A stretch of DNA of 64,000 nucleotides from an alpha proteobacterium HIMB59 (GCA_000299115.1 CP003801.1:620001-684000), one strand, 5' to 3'; positions 1 to 9,002 are shown, counted from the stretch's first letter. A program made the numbers and translations. Notes: generated by a model from the sequence alone, not told the origin.

Positions 1-991
1 CAAAGTTGGCCATCGCTAAAATGAAACTGGTTGCAAGAGGCTGACCTTTTTTAGCTGGCCATGAAATTGGGCTTTCAATTTCATTGCTATTATTAAGAAT
101 TTTACATGCGGAGAATAACTCATCAAAATTTACGGGTGGTTTTATTTTATACTTCTTAAATAAATCCTGCCTATAAAATAATAAATCTGGGATAGCCTCT
201 ATTGGAATCCCAAAAAGTTGCTTTTTGAATGAACTTGAACGTATACCTGAGTAATGAAAGTCATTTAAATTTAAACCTATTTTTTCGACATATTTGTCAA
301 GGGGAGTTAAACAATCTAAATTTACTAGTTGACCTATCCAGGGGATATTGAAAGCAATAATATCAAATTTAGATTTAGAATTTGATTGAGAGTTTGTAAT
401 AATTTTATTTAATAGTTTTTTCAAATCACTTTCAATGTTGAGTTCAATTTGACAATCAAAAATGTATTCAAAAAAATCTAAATTTTTTTTTATTACTTTA
501 AATGTTGGGTTATCATTTGATAGAAATCGAATTTTTTTAAATTTTTTATTTTGATTTGTAATTACAGTTGGTGCAGGAATTATATTTCCTGCAGATAGAG
601 AAGTTCCAAAATAGAAATTATTATCGACTCCACCAAATCCAAGTTGGGAGGCAAATTCGTTTTTAATGAGTAACAAGTATTCTGTAAATTCTTTAATCAA
701 ATCCCCACTAGGATGTATTGAAAAAGATTTTCCAGATTTTGTCTTAGATCTCTTAATTAGTTTTTTTTCTTTGATTAATTTATTAACTTTTCTTAAACCT
801 GTAGCAAAAGGTAACCCTGATACTTGAATAATGCTAGTTGTGGTACATATCTTGTTTTCAAGATGATTTGAAATGACATAGGAAAATATTCTCCAATCAG
901 CATCAATAGTTTGATTGGAGACAGTTTTGTTGAATAAAATTCTTGTTTTGCTTACAAACTTTAAAAGGGTTGTTATTTCATTTCTATTCAT
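1..991 (-). CDS. Winged-helix regulator fused to sugar-binding-protein fold (partial)
   Basis: The minus strand reads open from an ATG at 991 to the window edge, giving at least 330 residues with no stop; the C-terminus is missing. Residues about 30-100 look like a MarR-like winged helix, with a helix-turn-helix around 50-70 followed by a basic wing (KEKKLIKRSKTKSGKS). From about residue 120 the sequence matches the COG1653/SBP_bac_1 sugar-binding fold. Markers are a DIIAFNIPWIG segment, the LTPLDKYV strand, and LFGIPIEAIPDLLFYRQDLF followed by KPPVNFDEL. There is no signal peptide, so it should be cytoplasmic: a one-component regulator whose sensor is a solute-binding domain, comparable in plan to SgrR. 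It is divergent from the ABC operon at 1111 with a palindrome between them. Function as local regulator is inferred. Confidence 0.82.
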   Translation of the reverse strand, partial: MNRNEITTLLKFVSKTRILFNKTVSNQTIDADWRIFSYVISNHLENKICTTTSIIQVSGLPFATGLRKVNKLIKEKKLIKRSKTKSGKSFSIHPSGDLIKEFTEYLLLIKNEFASQLGFGGVDNNFYFGTSLSAGNIIPAPTVITNQNKKFKKIRFLSNDNPTFKVIKKNLDFFEYIFDCQIELNIESDLKKLLNKIITNSQSNSKSKFDIIAFNIPWIGQLVNLDCLTPLDKYVEKIGLNLNDFHYSGIRSSSFKKQLFGIPIEAIPDLLFYRQDLFKKYKIKPPVNFDELFSACKILNNSNEIESPISWPAKKGQPLATSFILAMANF

Positions 992-1028
992 GGTTGAAAA
1001 ATATCTAATTTAACAGCAATTATTTAAA

Positions 1029-1045
1029 ATATTCAATTTGAATAT
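1029..1045. promoter_or_regulatory. 17-bp palindromic operator candidate, copy 1
   Basis: ATATTCAATTTGAATAT is an inverted repeat with 8-bp arms and a single central base. It lies in the 119-bp divergent gap between the edge regulator (start 991) and the ABC operon (start 1111), centred 74 bp before the ATG at 1111. A near-identical copy occurs at 5827-5843. Identity of the binding protein is inferred; the adjacent winged-helix regulator is the obvious candidate. Confidence 0.7.
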
Positions 1046-1110
1046 ATTAGACATTATATCTCTTTTAAAATTATAGATAATCTAACCATTAGGATATAAG
1101 GAGGATATAG

Positions 1111-2154
1111 ATGAACAAACTAATCAAAGTATTAGCTGTTTTGATGTGCTTTTCTTTCGGTTCTGCTAAAGCAGTGGAAATCGTTTCCTTTAATGCAGCG
1201 TCTTCTGAGGCTTATGTGGGAGCGTTCGTAAAAGGAATTAAAGCAACAGCTGAGCAATACGGTTATGACATTACTGTTTTTGAAAATAACTATAACCAAG
1301 CTGAGCAAAACCAACAAGTTGAACAATATCTATCAAGTGGTGCACTCCCAGATGTTTTCATTTGGTGGCCACCTGATGCAGTTGCAGGCTTAGGTTCACT
1401 TAGAAAATTAGCTAAAACTGGTGTCCCAGTTTTAAAGATTAATCAATTACCGAATGAGCAGGATAAAGCATTTATCTTTGGATATGCTGGACCAGACGAT
1501 AGCCTTCGTGCTTATAACGCAGGTGAAATGATGGTTAAAGCAATGAAGATGAAACAAGCTGCAGGCGGTGAAGGTTTCAACGTAATTGCACTGTCATACC
1601 CACACTCTTACGGTGGATATGGTCTTTCTATTAATGCATTCAAACAAGCTATAGCAGGTACAGACCTGAATCTAATCGGAGATATCGGTGAAGGATTTGG
1701 TCAAGCAAATGGTTATAAGGGTGCAGCAAAACTGATCGCAAAAGTTAAAGATCAAGGTATTCATTTTGTATACGGAATGGATGATGCGATCCTAACAGGT
1801 GGTATTAAAGCTCTTGAAGAAGCTGGTTATAACGTCGACTGGTATGCAGGTACAGGTAAAAGTGGTAGCGTAGATAGCGATGCTGTTATTACTGTTGGTA
1901 CTGTATGTAATGGTGATAAGCAGATGATTACTGATGGTAAGCAATTCGGTACTACTCTTCAATCACCTCTTCATGAAGGTCAGTTAGCTATCGCTCTTGT
2001 GAAAGAGTATATGGAAAACGGTGAGTTAGCACAGTACATTAACTTTACCCCAAACCCTTCAGTTACTGGAGCCACCATGGACTTCACAGCTTTAAGAGGA
2101 TTTGACGGTAAGTTATACGGTATCAATGAGCTTTGCTCAGGTGCTTGGGATTAA
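1111..2154 (+). CDS. Sugar ABC transporter, periplasmic binding protein (ribose type)
   Basis: This 347-aa protein has a signal peptide (residues 1-21, ending AKA). The rest reads as a type-I periplasmic binding protein of the Peripla_BP_4/ribose class: alternating strands and helices, an early SFNAASSEAYVGAF segment and a late GLRIG-like ALRGFDG region. It should capture a sugar or cyclitol in the periplasm and deliver it to the permeases at 3753 and 4793. A strong ribosome site (AAGGAGG, 1098-1104) fixes the start. Codon use leans to AAC, TAC and GGT more than its neighbours, consistent with high expression. The gene is followed by a strong hairpin that may set its level above the downstream genes. 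Inositol or a derivative is a plausible ligand given the downstream iol-like genes, but this is inference. Confidence 0.88.
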   Translation: MNKLIKVLAVLMCFSFGSAKAVEIVSFNAASSEAYVGAFVKGIKATAEQYGYDITVFENNYNQAEQNQQVEQYLSSGALPDVFIWWPPDAVAGLGSLRKLAKTGVPVLKINQLPNEQDKAFIFGYAGPDDSLRAYNAGEMMVKAMKMKQAAGGEGFNVIALSYPHSYGGYGLSINAFKQAIAGTDLNLIGDIGEGFGQANGYKGAAKLIAKVKDQGIHFVYGMDDAILTGGIKALEEAGYNVDWYAGTGKSGSVDSDAVITVGTVCNGDKQMITDGKQFGTTLQSPLHEGQLAIALVKEYMENGELAQYINFTPNPSVTGATMDFTALRGFDGKLYGINELCSGAWD

Positions 2155-2180
2155 TTCCTAAAAGCTGAAAAAATAATTTT

Positions 2181-2210
2181 TACACACAGGGAAATTGATC
2201 CCTGTGTGTA
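2181..2210 (+). terminator. Hairpin after the binding-protein gene
   Basis: A perfect 11-bp stem (TACACACAGGG / CCCTGTGTGTA) with an 8-base loop lies between the binding-protein gene and the ATPase gene. No run of T follows, so it looks more like a 3'-end mRNA stabiliser or partial terminator than a complete one. Such a structure would raise binding-protein levels relative to the membrane subunits. Confidence 0.7.
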
Positions 2211-2247
2211 GTTAAGATCTCAAAAAAGGTATAAAATCAATAGGAAT

Positions 2248-3756
2248 ATGGCCTCAAATCCAATCCTCAAAATATCAAAAGTTTCCCGCACCTTCGGTGC
2301 TATTCAAGCCTTAAAAGAGGCAAATTTTGAAATCAATGAAGGCGAAATTATGGGCCTCGTAGGCGAGAATGGTGCTGGAAAATCTACATTAGTTAAAATT
2401 ATAAGTGGTTTTGACTCTGGCTTTAAAGGAAGTTACCAAATTAATGGGCAAGAAGTAAAATTTGAAACTCCTTCGCAGGCAGAGGAGTCTGGTATTGCCA
2501 TAGCTCAACAAGAGTTAAGTTTAATACCTAACATGTCTGTGGCTGAAAATATTTTTCTTACAGGAGCTAAAGTAAAAAAGTTTGCAACCTTAAACACATT
2601 AGCCAAAATGGCCCGTCCTTATCTTGATGAGGTGGGTTTGGCTGATGTTGATCCCAGAACAAGAATTAATTTGCTCTCTGTAGGTGAACAACACTTAGTT
2701 GAGGTAGCGAGATTAATCTCCAGAGAGGCAAAAATATTAATTTTAGATGAACCCACAGCAGCGTTGGGTGAAGCTGAAAGCCGAAGAATTTTAGAAATGG
2801 TTGAGCGCTTAGCAGCAAATGGTAAATCAATCATTTATGTCAGTCATAGACTTGATGAAATTTTTAAAATTACAAAAAGAATTGCAATTTTAAGAGATGG
2901 GGTAAGCCAAGGTGTGCAGCAAACTAAAGATATTGATGTTAATAAATTAGTTGAGATTATGCTGGGTAGAGAATTAGCAAATATGTTTCCTGCTAAGGCG
3001 GATCATATAAGCAATGATCCTAAAATAGAAATTAAAGATTTATGGCCTGACGGAGTTTTAGAGCCTGTTAGCTTTTCAGCCTATAAAGGGGAGATCCTTG
3101 GATTATCCGGTCAGCTTGGAAGTGGAGCAGGAGAAGTTCTAGCCTCTATCGCTGGTGCGCTTAAAGCGCGCTCTGGTTCGTTAACTTTAAACGGTGAAAC
3201 ATTTTTGCCCAAATCTCCAAGTCAAGCTATTAAGAAAAAAATTGCATATTGTTCTTCTGATAGAAAAAAGGATGGCTTATTTTTGGGAAGGCCCATATTT
3301 GAAAATTTGACTTCTCCAGCACTGACTGCCATTTCTCAATACGGTTTTAATTTTGGAAGTACAGAGCAGGATTACTCCAAGAACTTAGCAAAAGAATTTT
3401 TGATTGATGTTAAAAGAATGTTTGATGAATCAGGCCTCTTAAGTGGGGGAAATCAACAAAAAGTAGCTCTTGGTAAGTGGTTATCAATTAAACCAGATGT
3501 TCTATTAGTTAATGAACCAACTCGTGGCGTTGATGTTGGGGCGAAGTCTGAAATTTATCAAAGAATGAGAGATCTAGCTGCAAGAGGAATCACTATTATT
3601 TTTGCCTCAACTGATATACAGGAAATTACATATTTGCCAGACCGTGTTATTACTTTTTATAGAGGAATGATGATTGATGAACACCGTTTAGAAAATATAC
3701 AAACACCTACTATCCTGAAGGAAATTACAGATCCATTTAACGAGACAAACCTATGA
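2248..3756 (+). CDS. Sugar ABC transporter, double ATPase (RbsA/MglA type)
   Basis: A 502-aa protein with two fused nucleotide-binding domains, the normal size for RbsA/MglA/XylG-type ATPases. The first domain has Walker A GENGAGKST at 39-47 and a Walker B LILDEPTAAL. The second has the usual degenerate P-loop (GQLGSGAGEV), signature LSGGNQQK and LLVNEPTRGVDVG. The first-domain signature is LSVGEQHLV, as is common in this family. It energises import through the permeases at 3753 and 4793; its stop overlaps the next start (ATGA). Substrate cannot be read from the ATPase. Confidence 0.92.
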   Translation: MASNPILKISKVSRTFGAIQALKEANFEINEGEIMGLVGENGAGKSTLVKIISGFDSGFKGSYQINGQEVKFETPSQAEESGIAIAQQELSLIPNMSVAENIFLTGAKVKKFATLNTLAKMARPYLDEVGLADVDPRTRINLLSVGEQHLVEVARLISREAKILILDEPTAALGEAESRRILEMVERLAANGKSIIYVSHRLDEIFKITKRIAILRDGVSQGVQQTKDIDVNKLVEIMLGRELANMFPAKADHISNDPKIEIKDLWPDGVLEPVSFSAYKGEILGLSGQLGSGAGEVLASIAGALKARSGSLTLNGETFLPKSPSQAIKKKIAYCSSDRKKDGLFLGRPIFENLTSPALTAISQYGFNFGSTEQDYSKNLAKEFLIDVKRMFDESGLLSGGNQQKVALGKWLSIKPDVLLVNEPTRGVDVGAKSEIYQRMRDLAARGITIIFASTDIQEITYLPDRVITFYRGMMIDEHRLENIQTPTILKEITDPFNETNL

Positions 3757-4793
3757 ACTCAGTTATTCAAGAAAACCAACAACCAATTTCTGCAAAATTT
3801 TTACAATTTTATAGAGATCGTACTCTTTTAGCTATATTGCTATCTCTTTTTGCTGTGATGTTTGTTTACGGAATTTTTTTTACAGATAACTACTTAACTA
3901 TTACAAATTTTAAGGCAATCATCAGAGATGCGGCTTTATATGGTATCATGGCGATTGGCTTAACGTTTGTAACCCTCTCAGGAAACTTTTTTTTACTGTC
4001 ACTTAAAGAGACAGCTTCCATTTGCGGTGTTACCTTCGCAATGGGAATGGCTACTGGATTTGGTTCACCAGACCTAGCAGGAAATTTTATGGTCTCTCTT
4101 CTTGCGGCTCTAGCTGTGGGAGTCGTGAGTGGAGTAATTCAAGGATATTTTGTGGGTATGGGAGGTAATCCCATCGTCGTTACTCTAGGTGGTGCTGGAA
4201 TTCTTTATGGTATAGGTGCCTGGTGGAGTGATAACCTTGTTATCAATTTTACAAGACCACATGATGCCGAGTGGTTGGGAACTGGCTCATTCTTGGGACT
4301 TCCAAGTATAACTTGGTCATTTATTCTTATAGCAATCACTGCAGAAATAGTCTTACGACATACAAATTTTGGAAGAAAAGTCTATTTAGTTGGGGCAAAT
4401 AAAGCTGCTGGAAAAGCTACTGGCCATGAAAATTTCTCGATGGCAATAATTGTATTCACTATCTGCTCTGTTTGTTGTGCATTTGTAGCTGTTGCGTTCG
4501 TTGCCCAGATGGATAGCGCACAATCAAATTATTTCTCAGCTGAATTTGGATCTTCTGGTGATATGACTATTTTGGTTATTGCTACAGTCATGGTAGGCGG
4601 AAACTCAATTATGGGAGGTTATGGATCTAGTTTAAGAACTAGCCTGGGTGCTATATTCATAGCAATGGTAGACAATATGATGGTTTTGCAAGGGTTTAAT
4701 AGTGGACCCAGGATTGTGGGAGTGGGTTTGATGATTGTATTTAGTATTATTGTATTTGGATTATTTGCAAAAGGAAGTAGGGCTCAAGAATAA
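3753..4793 (+). CDS. Sugar ABC transporter permease 1
   Basis: A 346-aa integral membrane protein of the BPD_transp_2 (ribose/AraH-type) class, with about eight to ten hydrophobic segments. It carries the conserved glycine-rich loop near the C-terminus (VMVGGNSIMGGYGSS). The start overlaps the ATPase stop by four bases and the stop overlaps the next permease start by one, so the transporter is translated as a coupled unit. It should pair with permease 2 to form a heterodimeric channel, whereas many ribose-type systems use one permease twice. Confidence 0.9.
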   Translation: MNSVIQENQQPISAKFLQFYRDRTLLAILLSLFAVMFVYGIFFTDNYLTITNFKAIIRDAALYGIMAIGLTFVTLSGNFFLLSLKETASICGVTFAMGMATGFGSPDLAGNFMVSLLAALAVGVVSGVIQGYFVGMGGNPIVVTLGGAGILYGIGAWWSDNLVINFTRPHDAEWLGTGSFLGLPSITWSFILIAITAEIVLRHTNFGRKVYLVGANKAAGKATGHENFSMAIIVFTICSVCCAFVAVAFVAQMDSAQSNYFSAEFGSSGDMTILVIATVMVGGNSIMGGYGSSLRTSLGAIFIAMVDNMMVLQGFNSGPRIVGVGLMIVFSIIVFGLFAKGSRAQE

Positions 4794-5827
4794 TGGATAA
4801 TTTAATAAAAAGAATTACCAAAGATGTGGACCTGTCTTTTGCTATCTTGTTATCATTTTGTGTCTATGTTTTTTTTGCAATGAATATTGAAATATTTTTT
4901 AGTCATAATATTACATTCGCGATTTTAGAGAGATTTGCTGTTCTTGGTCTAGTCGGTCTGGCTTTAACAATTTGTATTATTGCTGGAGAAATTGATTTAT
5001 CCATAGGATCAAATGCTGCACTCTGTGCTGTCATTGTTGTTAAGCTCACAGATCCATTAGGTGCGCCATTAGCAATGCTGATTGGATTATCAGTATCAAC
5101 GCTCATTGGAGCTACTCAAGGTTTTGTTATTGCTTTTATAAGAATTAGAGCAATTGTGATCACAGTAGGAACATTGATGCTCTTAAGGGGCGTCGCTCTT
5201 TTGATAGCTGAGGAAAAAACAGTAATGCTTACTGATTTTAGAGTTCCGGACTTTATTACTACAAAAGTTTTAATGTATTTTTCTCCAGCAAGCCTCACTG
5301 TTATTTTTATTTTTATATGTGTGGGTATCTTTATGCGTTATACAAAATATGGTAGAGAAATTTATGCCATTGGGGGTGCGCGTAAAGAAGCTTTAACAGC
5401 TGGTATCCCTTTAAGGCGCCCAATGATTATAGCTTTTGCTCTTTCAGGCTTCTGTGCAGGTTTTGCCGGCACTGTTATTGGCTTGAAATCTGGCACAGCT
5501 CAAGGCTTAGGATTACAATATTTGCTTTTAGCTGGAACGGTCGCAGCTTTTGTAGGTGGTGTTAGTATCTTAGGAGGCAAGGGCGGTGTTTTAGGAGCAG
5601 CAATTGGAGCTCTTACCGTAAACTTTTTAAATACAGGTCTTGTTTTTTATGCACTTCAGGTCCATTTCGTTCAATTGTTCACTTCAGTATTATTAGTTAT
5701 CGTTATTGTCTTCCAAACAATGTCTCGAATATTTGACTCGAGGCAAGCAAGGAAAAGCTTACTTGAAACAATTGATGAACGAAAAACCGCTCTGCTTGAA
5801 AAGAAGAGAACAATTTTAGGTAAATAA
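4793..5827 (+). CDS. Sugar ABC transporter permease 2
   Basis: A 344-aa membrane protein of the same BPD_transp_2 class as its neighbour. The glycine-rich cytoplasmic loop is better preserved (GGVSILGGKGGVLGAA), and the C-terminus is basic. The start overlaps the end of permease 1 at TAATG. It closes the transporter block; the next gene, at 5905, has its own apparent promoter region carrying the repeated palindrome. Co-presence with permease 1 implies a two-permease importer. Confidence 0.9.
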   Translation: MDNLIKRITKDVDLSFAILLSFCVYVFFAMNIEIFFSHNITFAILERFAVLGLVGLALTICIIAGEIDLSIGSNAALCAVIVVKLTDPLGAPLAMLIGLSVSTLIGATQGFVIAFIRIRAIVITVGTLMLLRGVALLIAEEKTVMLTDFRVPDFITTKVLMYFSPASLTVIFIFICVGIFMRYTKYGREIYAIGGARKEALTAGIPLRRPMIIAFALSGFCAGFAGTVIGLKSGTAQGLGLQYLLLAGTVAAFVGGVSILGGKGGVLGAAIGALTVNFLNTGLVFYALQVHFVQLFTSVLLVIVIVFQTMSRIFDSRQARKSLLETIDERKTALLEKKRTILGK

Positions 5828-5843
5828 TATTCATTTTGAATAT
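5827..5843. promoter_or_regulatory. 17-bp palindromic operator candidate, copy 2
   Basis: ATATTCATTTTGAATAT differs from the copy at 1029-1045 by one central base. Its right half continues into a second palindrome, TGAATATATTCA (5837-5848). It is centred 70 bp before the ATG at 5905, against 74 bp for copy 1. A TATAAT lies at 5875-5880. The -35 region is weak, consistent with activator dependence, but that is inference. Confidence 0.7.
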
Positions 5844-5874
5844 ATTCAATATCTATCTTTTATAACAATGGCAT

Positions 5875-5880
5875 TATAAT
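5875..5880 (+). promoter_or_regulatory. Probable -10 element before the SDR gene
   Basis: A perfect TATAAT lies 24 bp before the ATG at 5905, and GGAGG follows at 5894-5898. No good -35 hexamer stands at the usual spacing; the palindrome at 5827-5848 lies just upstream instead. This suggests a new transcript, or an internal promoter, starting after the transporter genes. Confidence 0.5.
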
Positions 5881-5904
5881 TATAAATGTATTTGGAGGAT
5901 ACTC

Positions 5905-6708
5905 ATGGATAAGGAAAGACTTAAGGGAAAAAACGTTTTAATAACTGGTGCTGCGCAAGGAATGGGAGCAGCAATTGCTGAACATTATTGTGCCCAAGGT
6001 GCCAAAGTTTGTATTACTGATGTCAATTTGGATGGATGTAAAGAGGTAGAAGAAAGAATTCGTTCTGCTGGTGGTGAGGCTATTTCTTGTAAATTAGATG
6101 TCAGGAAAAGAGAAGATCATGTAGCGGCTGTAAATGCCACTGTTGAAGCCTTTGGTAGTCTGAATGTTTCTCTGAATAACGCAGGTGTGAATAAACCTCT
6201 ATGGTTTATGGATGTCACTGAAGAAAACTATGATTTTATTTTTGATATAAATGTTCGGGGCGCTTGGCTTGGAATGCAAGAACAAGCACGTCAAATGATC
6301 AAACAAGGAAAACAAAAAGAGCCATATAAAATCCTCCATGTTGCTTCTATTCTTTCTCGTGAAACTTTTGATGATGTTGTCATTTATGGCGCAAGTAAAC
6401 ATGCGGTAGCTGGATTGATAAAAGGTGGCGCTAAAGGTCTTGCTGAATACGGCATCAACGTTAATGGGTACGGTCCGGGTGTTGTTCGAACTGAGATGTG
6501 GGAGCAATTGGATAAAGAATTAGTAGCAATGGGAAAGTTTGATAAACATGGTGAGTCAATGGACTCAATTGCAGAGAATATGATTTTAATGAAAAGGTAT
6601 TCTTATCCAGAAGATATTGTCGGTACAGCATCTTTTTTAGCTTCTGGCGAGTCTGACTACATGACAGGACAAATCTTAATGATTGATGGAGGGATGGTAA
6701 TTCAATAA
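5905..6708 (+). CDS. SDR-family NAD(P)-dependent dehydrogenase
   Basis: A 267-aa classical short-chain dehydrogenase. It has the dinucleotide motif TGAAQGMG (14-21), NNAG (91-94), and the catalytic triad Ser148, Tyr161 and Lys165 (YGASK). It ends with the typical IDGG. An acidic residue after the second strand (TDVNLDG) favours NAD over NADP. Its start is set by a GGAGG site. The stop abuts the next ATG, so it is coupled to the M24-fold gene. It most likely oxidises a hydroxyl of the imported sugar or cyclitol; the exact substrate is unknown. Confidence 0.88.
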   Translation: MDKERLKGKNVLITGAAQGMGAAIAEHYCAQGAKVCITDVNLDGCKEVEERIRSAGGEAISCKLDVRKREDHVAAVNATVEAFGSLNVSLNNAGVNKPLWFMDVTEENYDFIFDINVRGAWLGMQEQARQMIKQGKQKEPYKILHVASILSRETFDDVVIYGASKHAVAGLIKGGAKGLAEYGINVNGYGPGVVRTEMWEQLDKELVAMGKFDKHGESMDSIAENMILMKRYSYPEDIVGTASFLASGESDYMTGQILMIDGGMVIQ

Positions 6709-7998
6709 ATGTCAGACCCTAAAATTATTAAACCCGAGGATATAAATCCAAATTATAATTGGCATCGTCGTGTTCCATCTCATGGGACGATGAATGTTGA
6801 TTATGAGGAAAGAATAAACTTTCGAAGACTCCATACTTATCGATTGGGAAGAGCTAAAGAAGCTCTCAAGAATTCTCAAGCAGGTTCCCTCCTTTGTTTT
6901 GATAACAATAACATCAGATATCTCACAAGTACGGTCATAGGTGAATGGTCTCGTGATAAAATATGTAGATATTCACTTCTAGCCCAAGGGCATGACCCAA
7001 TCTTGTGGGATTTTGGATCTGCTGCAAAGCATCATCAAATTTTCTCGCCATGGCTTCCAAAAGAAAATTGGAAAGCGGGAATGGTTGGATTAAGAGGAAC
7101 CGTTCATCCTGATGCAGGGTTTATGAAGAGGGCTGCTCAAGAAATTAAATCCATGTTAGATGAAAAGGGGCTTGCCAACGAACCCGTTGGTATAGATTTA
7201 GTTGAACCCGCTATGATGTTGGCGCTACAAGCAGAGGGAATTCAAGTCATTGATGGACAACAGATTATGTTGGAGGCAAGAGAAATCAAATCACAAGATG
7301 AGCTAATGCTACTTAATCAGGCTGCCTCAATGGTTGATGCGACTTATCATCAAATTTACGAAACAATGAAACCAGGAGTGAGCGAGGCTCAAATAGTAGC
7401 CAACGCTAATAAGCTTCTTTATGAACTCGGGTCAGATGATGTTGAGGCAATTAACGCTATTTCAGGGGAAAGATGTAATCCACATCCTCATAATTTTACC
7501 GATCGAACTTTTAGACCAGGAGACCAAGCATTCTTTGATATCTTACAATCATACATGGGATATCGAACTTGTTATTATAGAACCTTTAATATTGGCAGAG
7601 CTTCAGATGAACAGAACGACGCTTATAAACAATGCCGAGAATGGTTAGATAAAGCTATCGAACTTGTAAAGCCTGGCGCATCAACAGACAAAATTGCGGC
7701 AGTCTGGCCCAAAGCAGAGGAGTTTGGTTTTGCTAATGAAATGGATGCATTTGCACTTCAGTTTGGACATGGATTAGGTTTAGCAATCCATGAAAGACCA
7801 ATTATTAGTAGATTAGTTTCAATGGACTCTCCAACAGAGATAAAAGAGGGAATGGTTTTTGCCTTAGAAACTTATTGTCCTGCAAAGGATGGTTATTCAG
7901 CAGCAAGAATTGAAGAAGAGTTAATCGTAACTGACAAAGGATGTCAGGTTATCTCTTTATTCCCAGCTGAAGAACTACCAATCGCAAATAAATATTAA
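6709..7998 (+). CDS. M24 (pita-bread fold) family protein with altered metal site
   Basis: A 429-aa protein with a creatinase-like N-terminal domain (about 40-190) and an M24 aminopeptidase-P-like C-terminal domain. Four of the five usual metal ligands are placed as expected: Asp277, His354 (FGHGLG), Glu387 and Glu402. The second Asp, normally 11 residues after the first, is Cys288 (GYRTCYYRTF). That could mean a changed metal site or a non-peptidase hydrolase, as happened in creatinase and ectoine hydrolase relatives. The setting in a sugar operon between an SDR and a TPP enzyme argues against peptide turnover. Its real reaction is unknown. Confidence 0.8.
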   Translation: MSDPKIIKPEDINPNYNWHRRVPSHGTMNVDYEERINFRRLHTYRLGRAKEALKNSQAGSLLCFDNNNIRYLTSTVIGEWSRDKICRYSLLAQGHDPILWDFGSAAKHHQIFSPWLPKENWKAGMVGLRGTVHPDAGFMKRAAQEIKSMLDEKGLANEPVGIDLVEPAMMLALQAEGIQVIDGQQIMLEAREIKSQDELMLLNQAASMVDATYHQIYETMKPGVSEAQIVANANKLLYELGSDDVEAINAISGERCNPHPHNFTDRTFRPGDQAFFDILQSYMGYRTCYYRTFNIGRASDEQNDAYKQCREWLDKAIELVKPGASTDKIAAVWPKAEEFGFANEMDAFALQFGHGLGLAIHERPIISRLVSMDSPTEIKEGMVFALETYCPAKDGYSAARIEEELIVTDKGCQVISLFPAEELPIANKY

Positions 7999-9002
7999 TG
8001 GTCGATATAACTAACGATGACATTGGAGAGAGTAATCGGTTAGCGCTTTGGGAGATGATGCTCAAATTGAGACTCGTCGAAAAAAAAGCTTATGATTTAT
8101 TTCTTCAAAATCTTATTAAAGGAACTAGCCACTTAGCTCTTGGTCAAGAAGCTATCGCAGGAGCTTTTGGTGTATCTTTACAAGAGGGGGATTATACCTT
8201 TTGCACTTATCGTGGCCATGCTCATACATTGGCCAGAGGTTCTTCAATTGAAGGAGTTTTAGGTGAGTTAATGGGCCGACAATGTGGCCTAATGAAGGGC
8301 AAGGGAGGTTCGATGCACTTAACAGATGTTGACAAAGGTGTTATGGGCTCTTACGCAATCATTGGTGCTCATTTAACTATAGCAAATGGAACCGCTCTGG
8401 CATCAAAATACAATAAGACCAAAGAAGTTAGTGTTTGCTTTTTTGGGGATGGGACAACTAATATAGGCGCTTTTCATGAAGCCTTAAATATGGCGCAAAT
8501 TTGGAAACTCCCAATTGTTTTTGTATGTGAAAATAATCTTTATATGGAGTATACGCCTATTGGAGACGTTACCGCGGTTGAAAACCCTGCTGCAGATAGA
8601 GCCTCTGCCTATAATATGGAAAAAATCATCGTTGATGGAAATGATGCTGATGAGATGTATCGAACTGCTCAAGCCGCTATCAAAAAAGCAAGAGACGGTG
8701 ACGGACCTAGTTTAATTGAAGCAAAAACTTATCGTCATAGCGGACATTCTCGAGCAGATCCAGGAAAGTACCGTCCTGATGAAGAAGTTAAAGATTGGAT
8801 GGAGAACAGGGATCCTATAACTAATTATAGAAAAAGACTTTTAGAATTTAATATTGATGAAAAAATTATTAATGAAATTGAAGATAAAGTTAAACAACAA
8901 GTGGAAGACGCAACTGAAATATCCAAATCATCTCCAATTCCAGATGTAAAAGAAATCTTTACAGATGTTTGGGCTGACGGAGGTTATAAATGGCACAATT
9001 AA
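7998..9002 (+). CDS. TPP-dependent dehydrogenase E1 alpha subunit (PdhA/AcoA type)
   Basis: A 334-aa protein matching the alpha subunit of pyruvate, acetoin or branched-chain 2-oxoacid dehydrogenase E1. The thiamine-pyrophosphate motif runs from GDG (150-152) to NN (179-180). The early segment YRGHAHTLARG and the later phosphorylation-loop region YRHSGHSRADPGKYR are typical. It needs the beta subunit at 8990, whose start lies 13 bases inside this gene. Acetoin-type cleavage is as likely as a 2-oxoacid role: there is no E2 core or E3 nearby, only a lipoyl protein. Confidence 0.9.
   Translation: MVDITNDDIGESNRLALWEMMLKLRLVEKKAYDLFLQNLIKGTSHLALGQEAIAGAFGVSLQEGDYTFCTYRGHAHTLARGSSIEGVLGELMGRQCGLMKGKGGSMHLTDVDKGVMGSYAIIGAHLTIANGTALASKYNKTKEVSVCFFGDGTTNIGAFHEALNMAQIWKLPIVFVCENNLYMEYTPIGDVTAVENPAADRASAYNMEKIIVDGNDADEMYRTAQAAIKKARDGDGPSLIEAKTYRHSGHSRADPGKYRPDEEVKDWMENRDPITNYRKRLLEFNIDEKIINEIEDKVKQQVEDATEISKSSPIPDVKEIFTDVWADGGYKWHN

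Noticed and set aside
6709-7998. Possible DMSP lyase DddP
   Set aside because: The N-terminal domain layout resembles DddP, also an M24 fold, but the metal-ligand pattern differs (Cys288, only one early Asp) and the gene lies in a sugar/iol-like operon.
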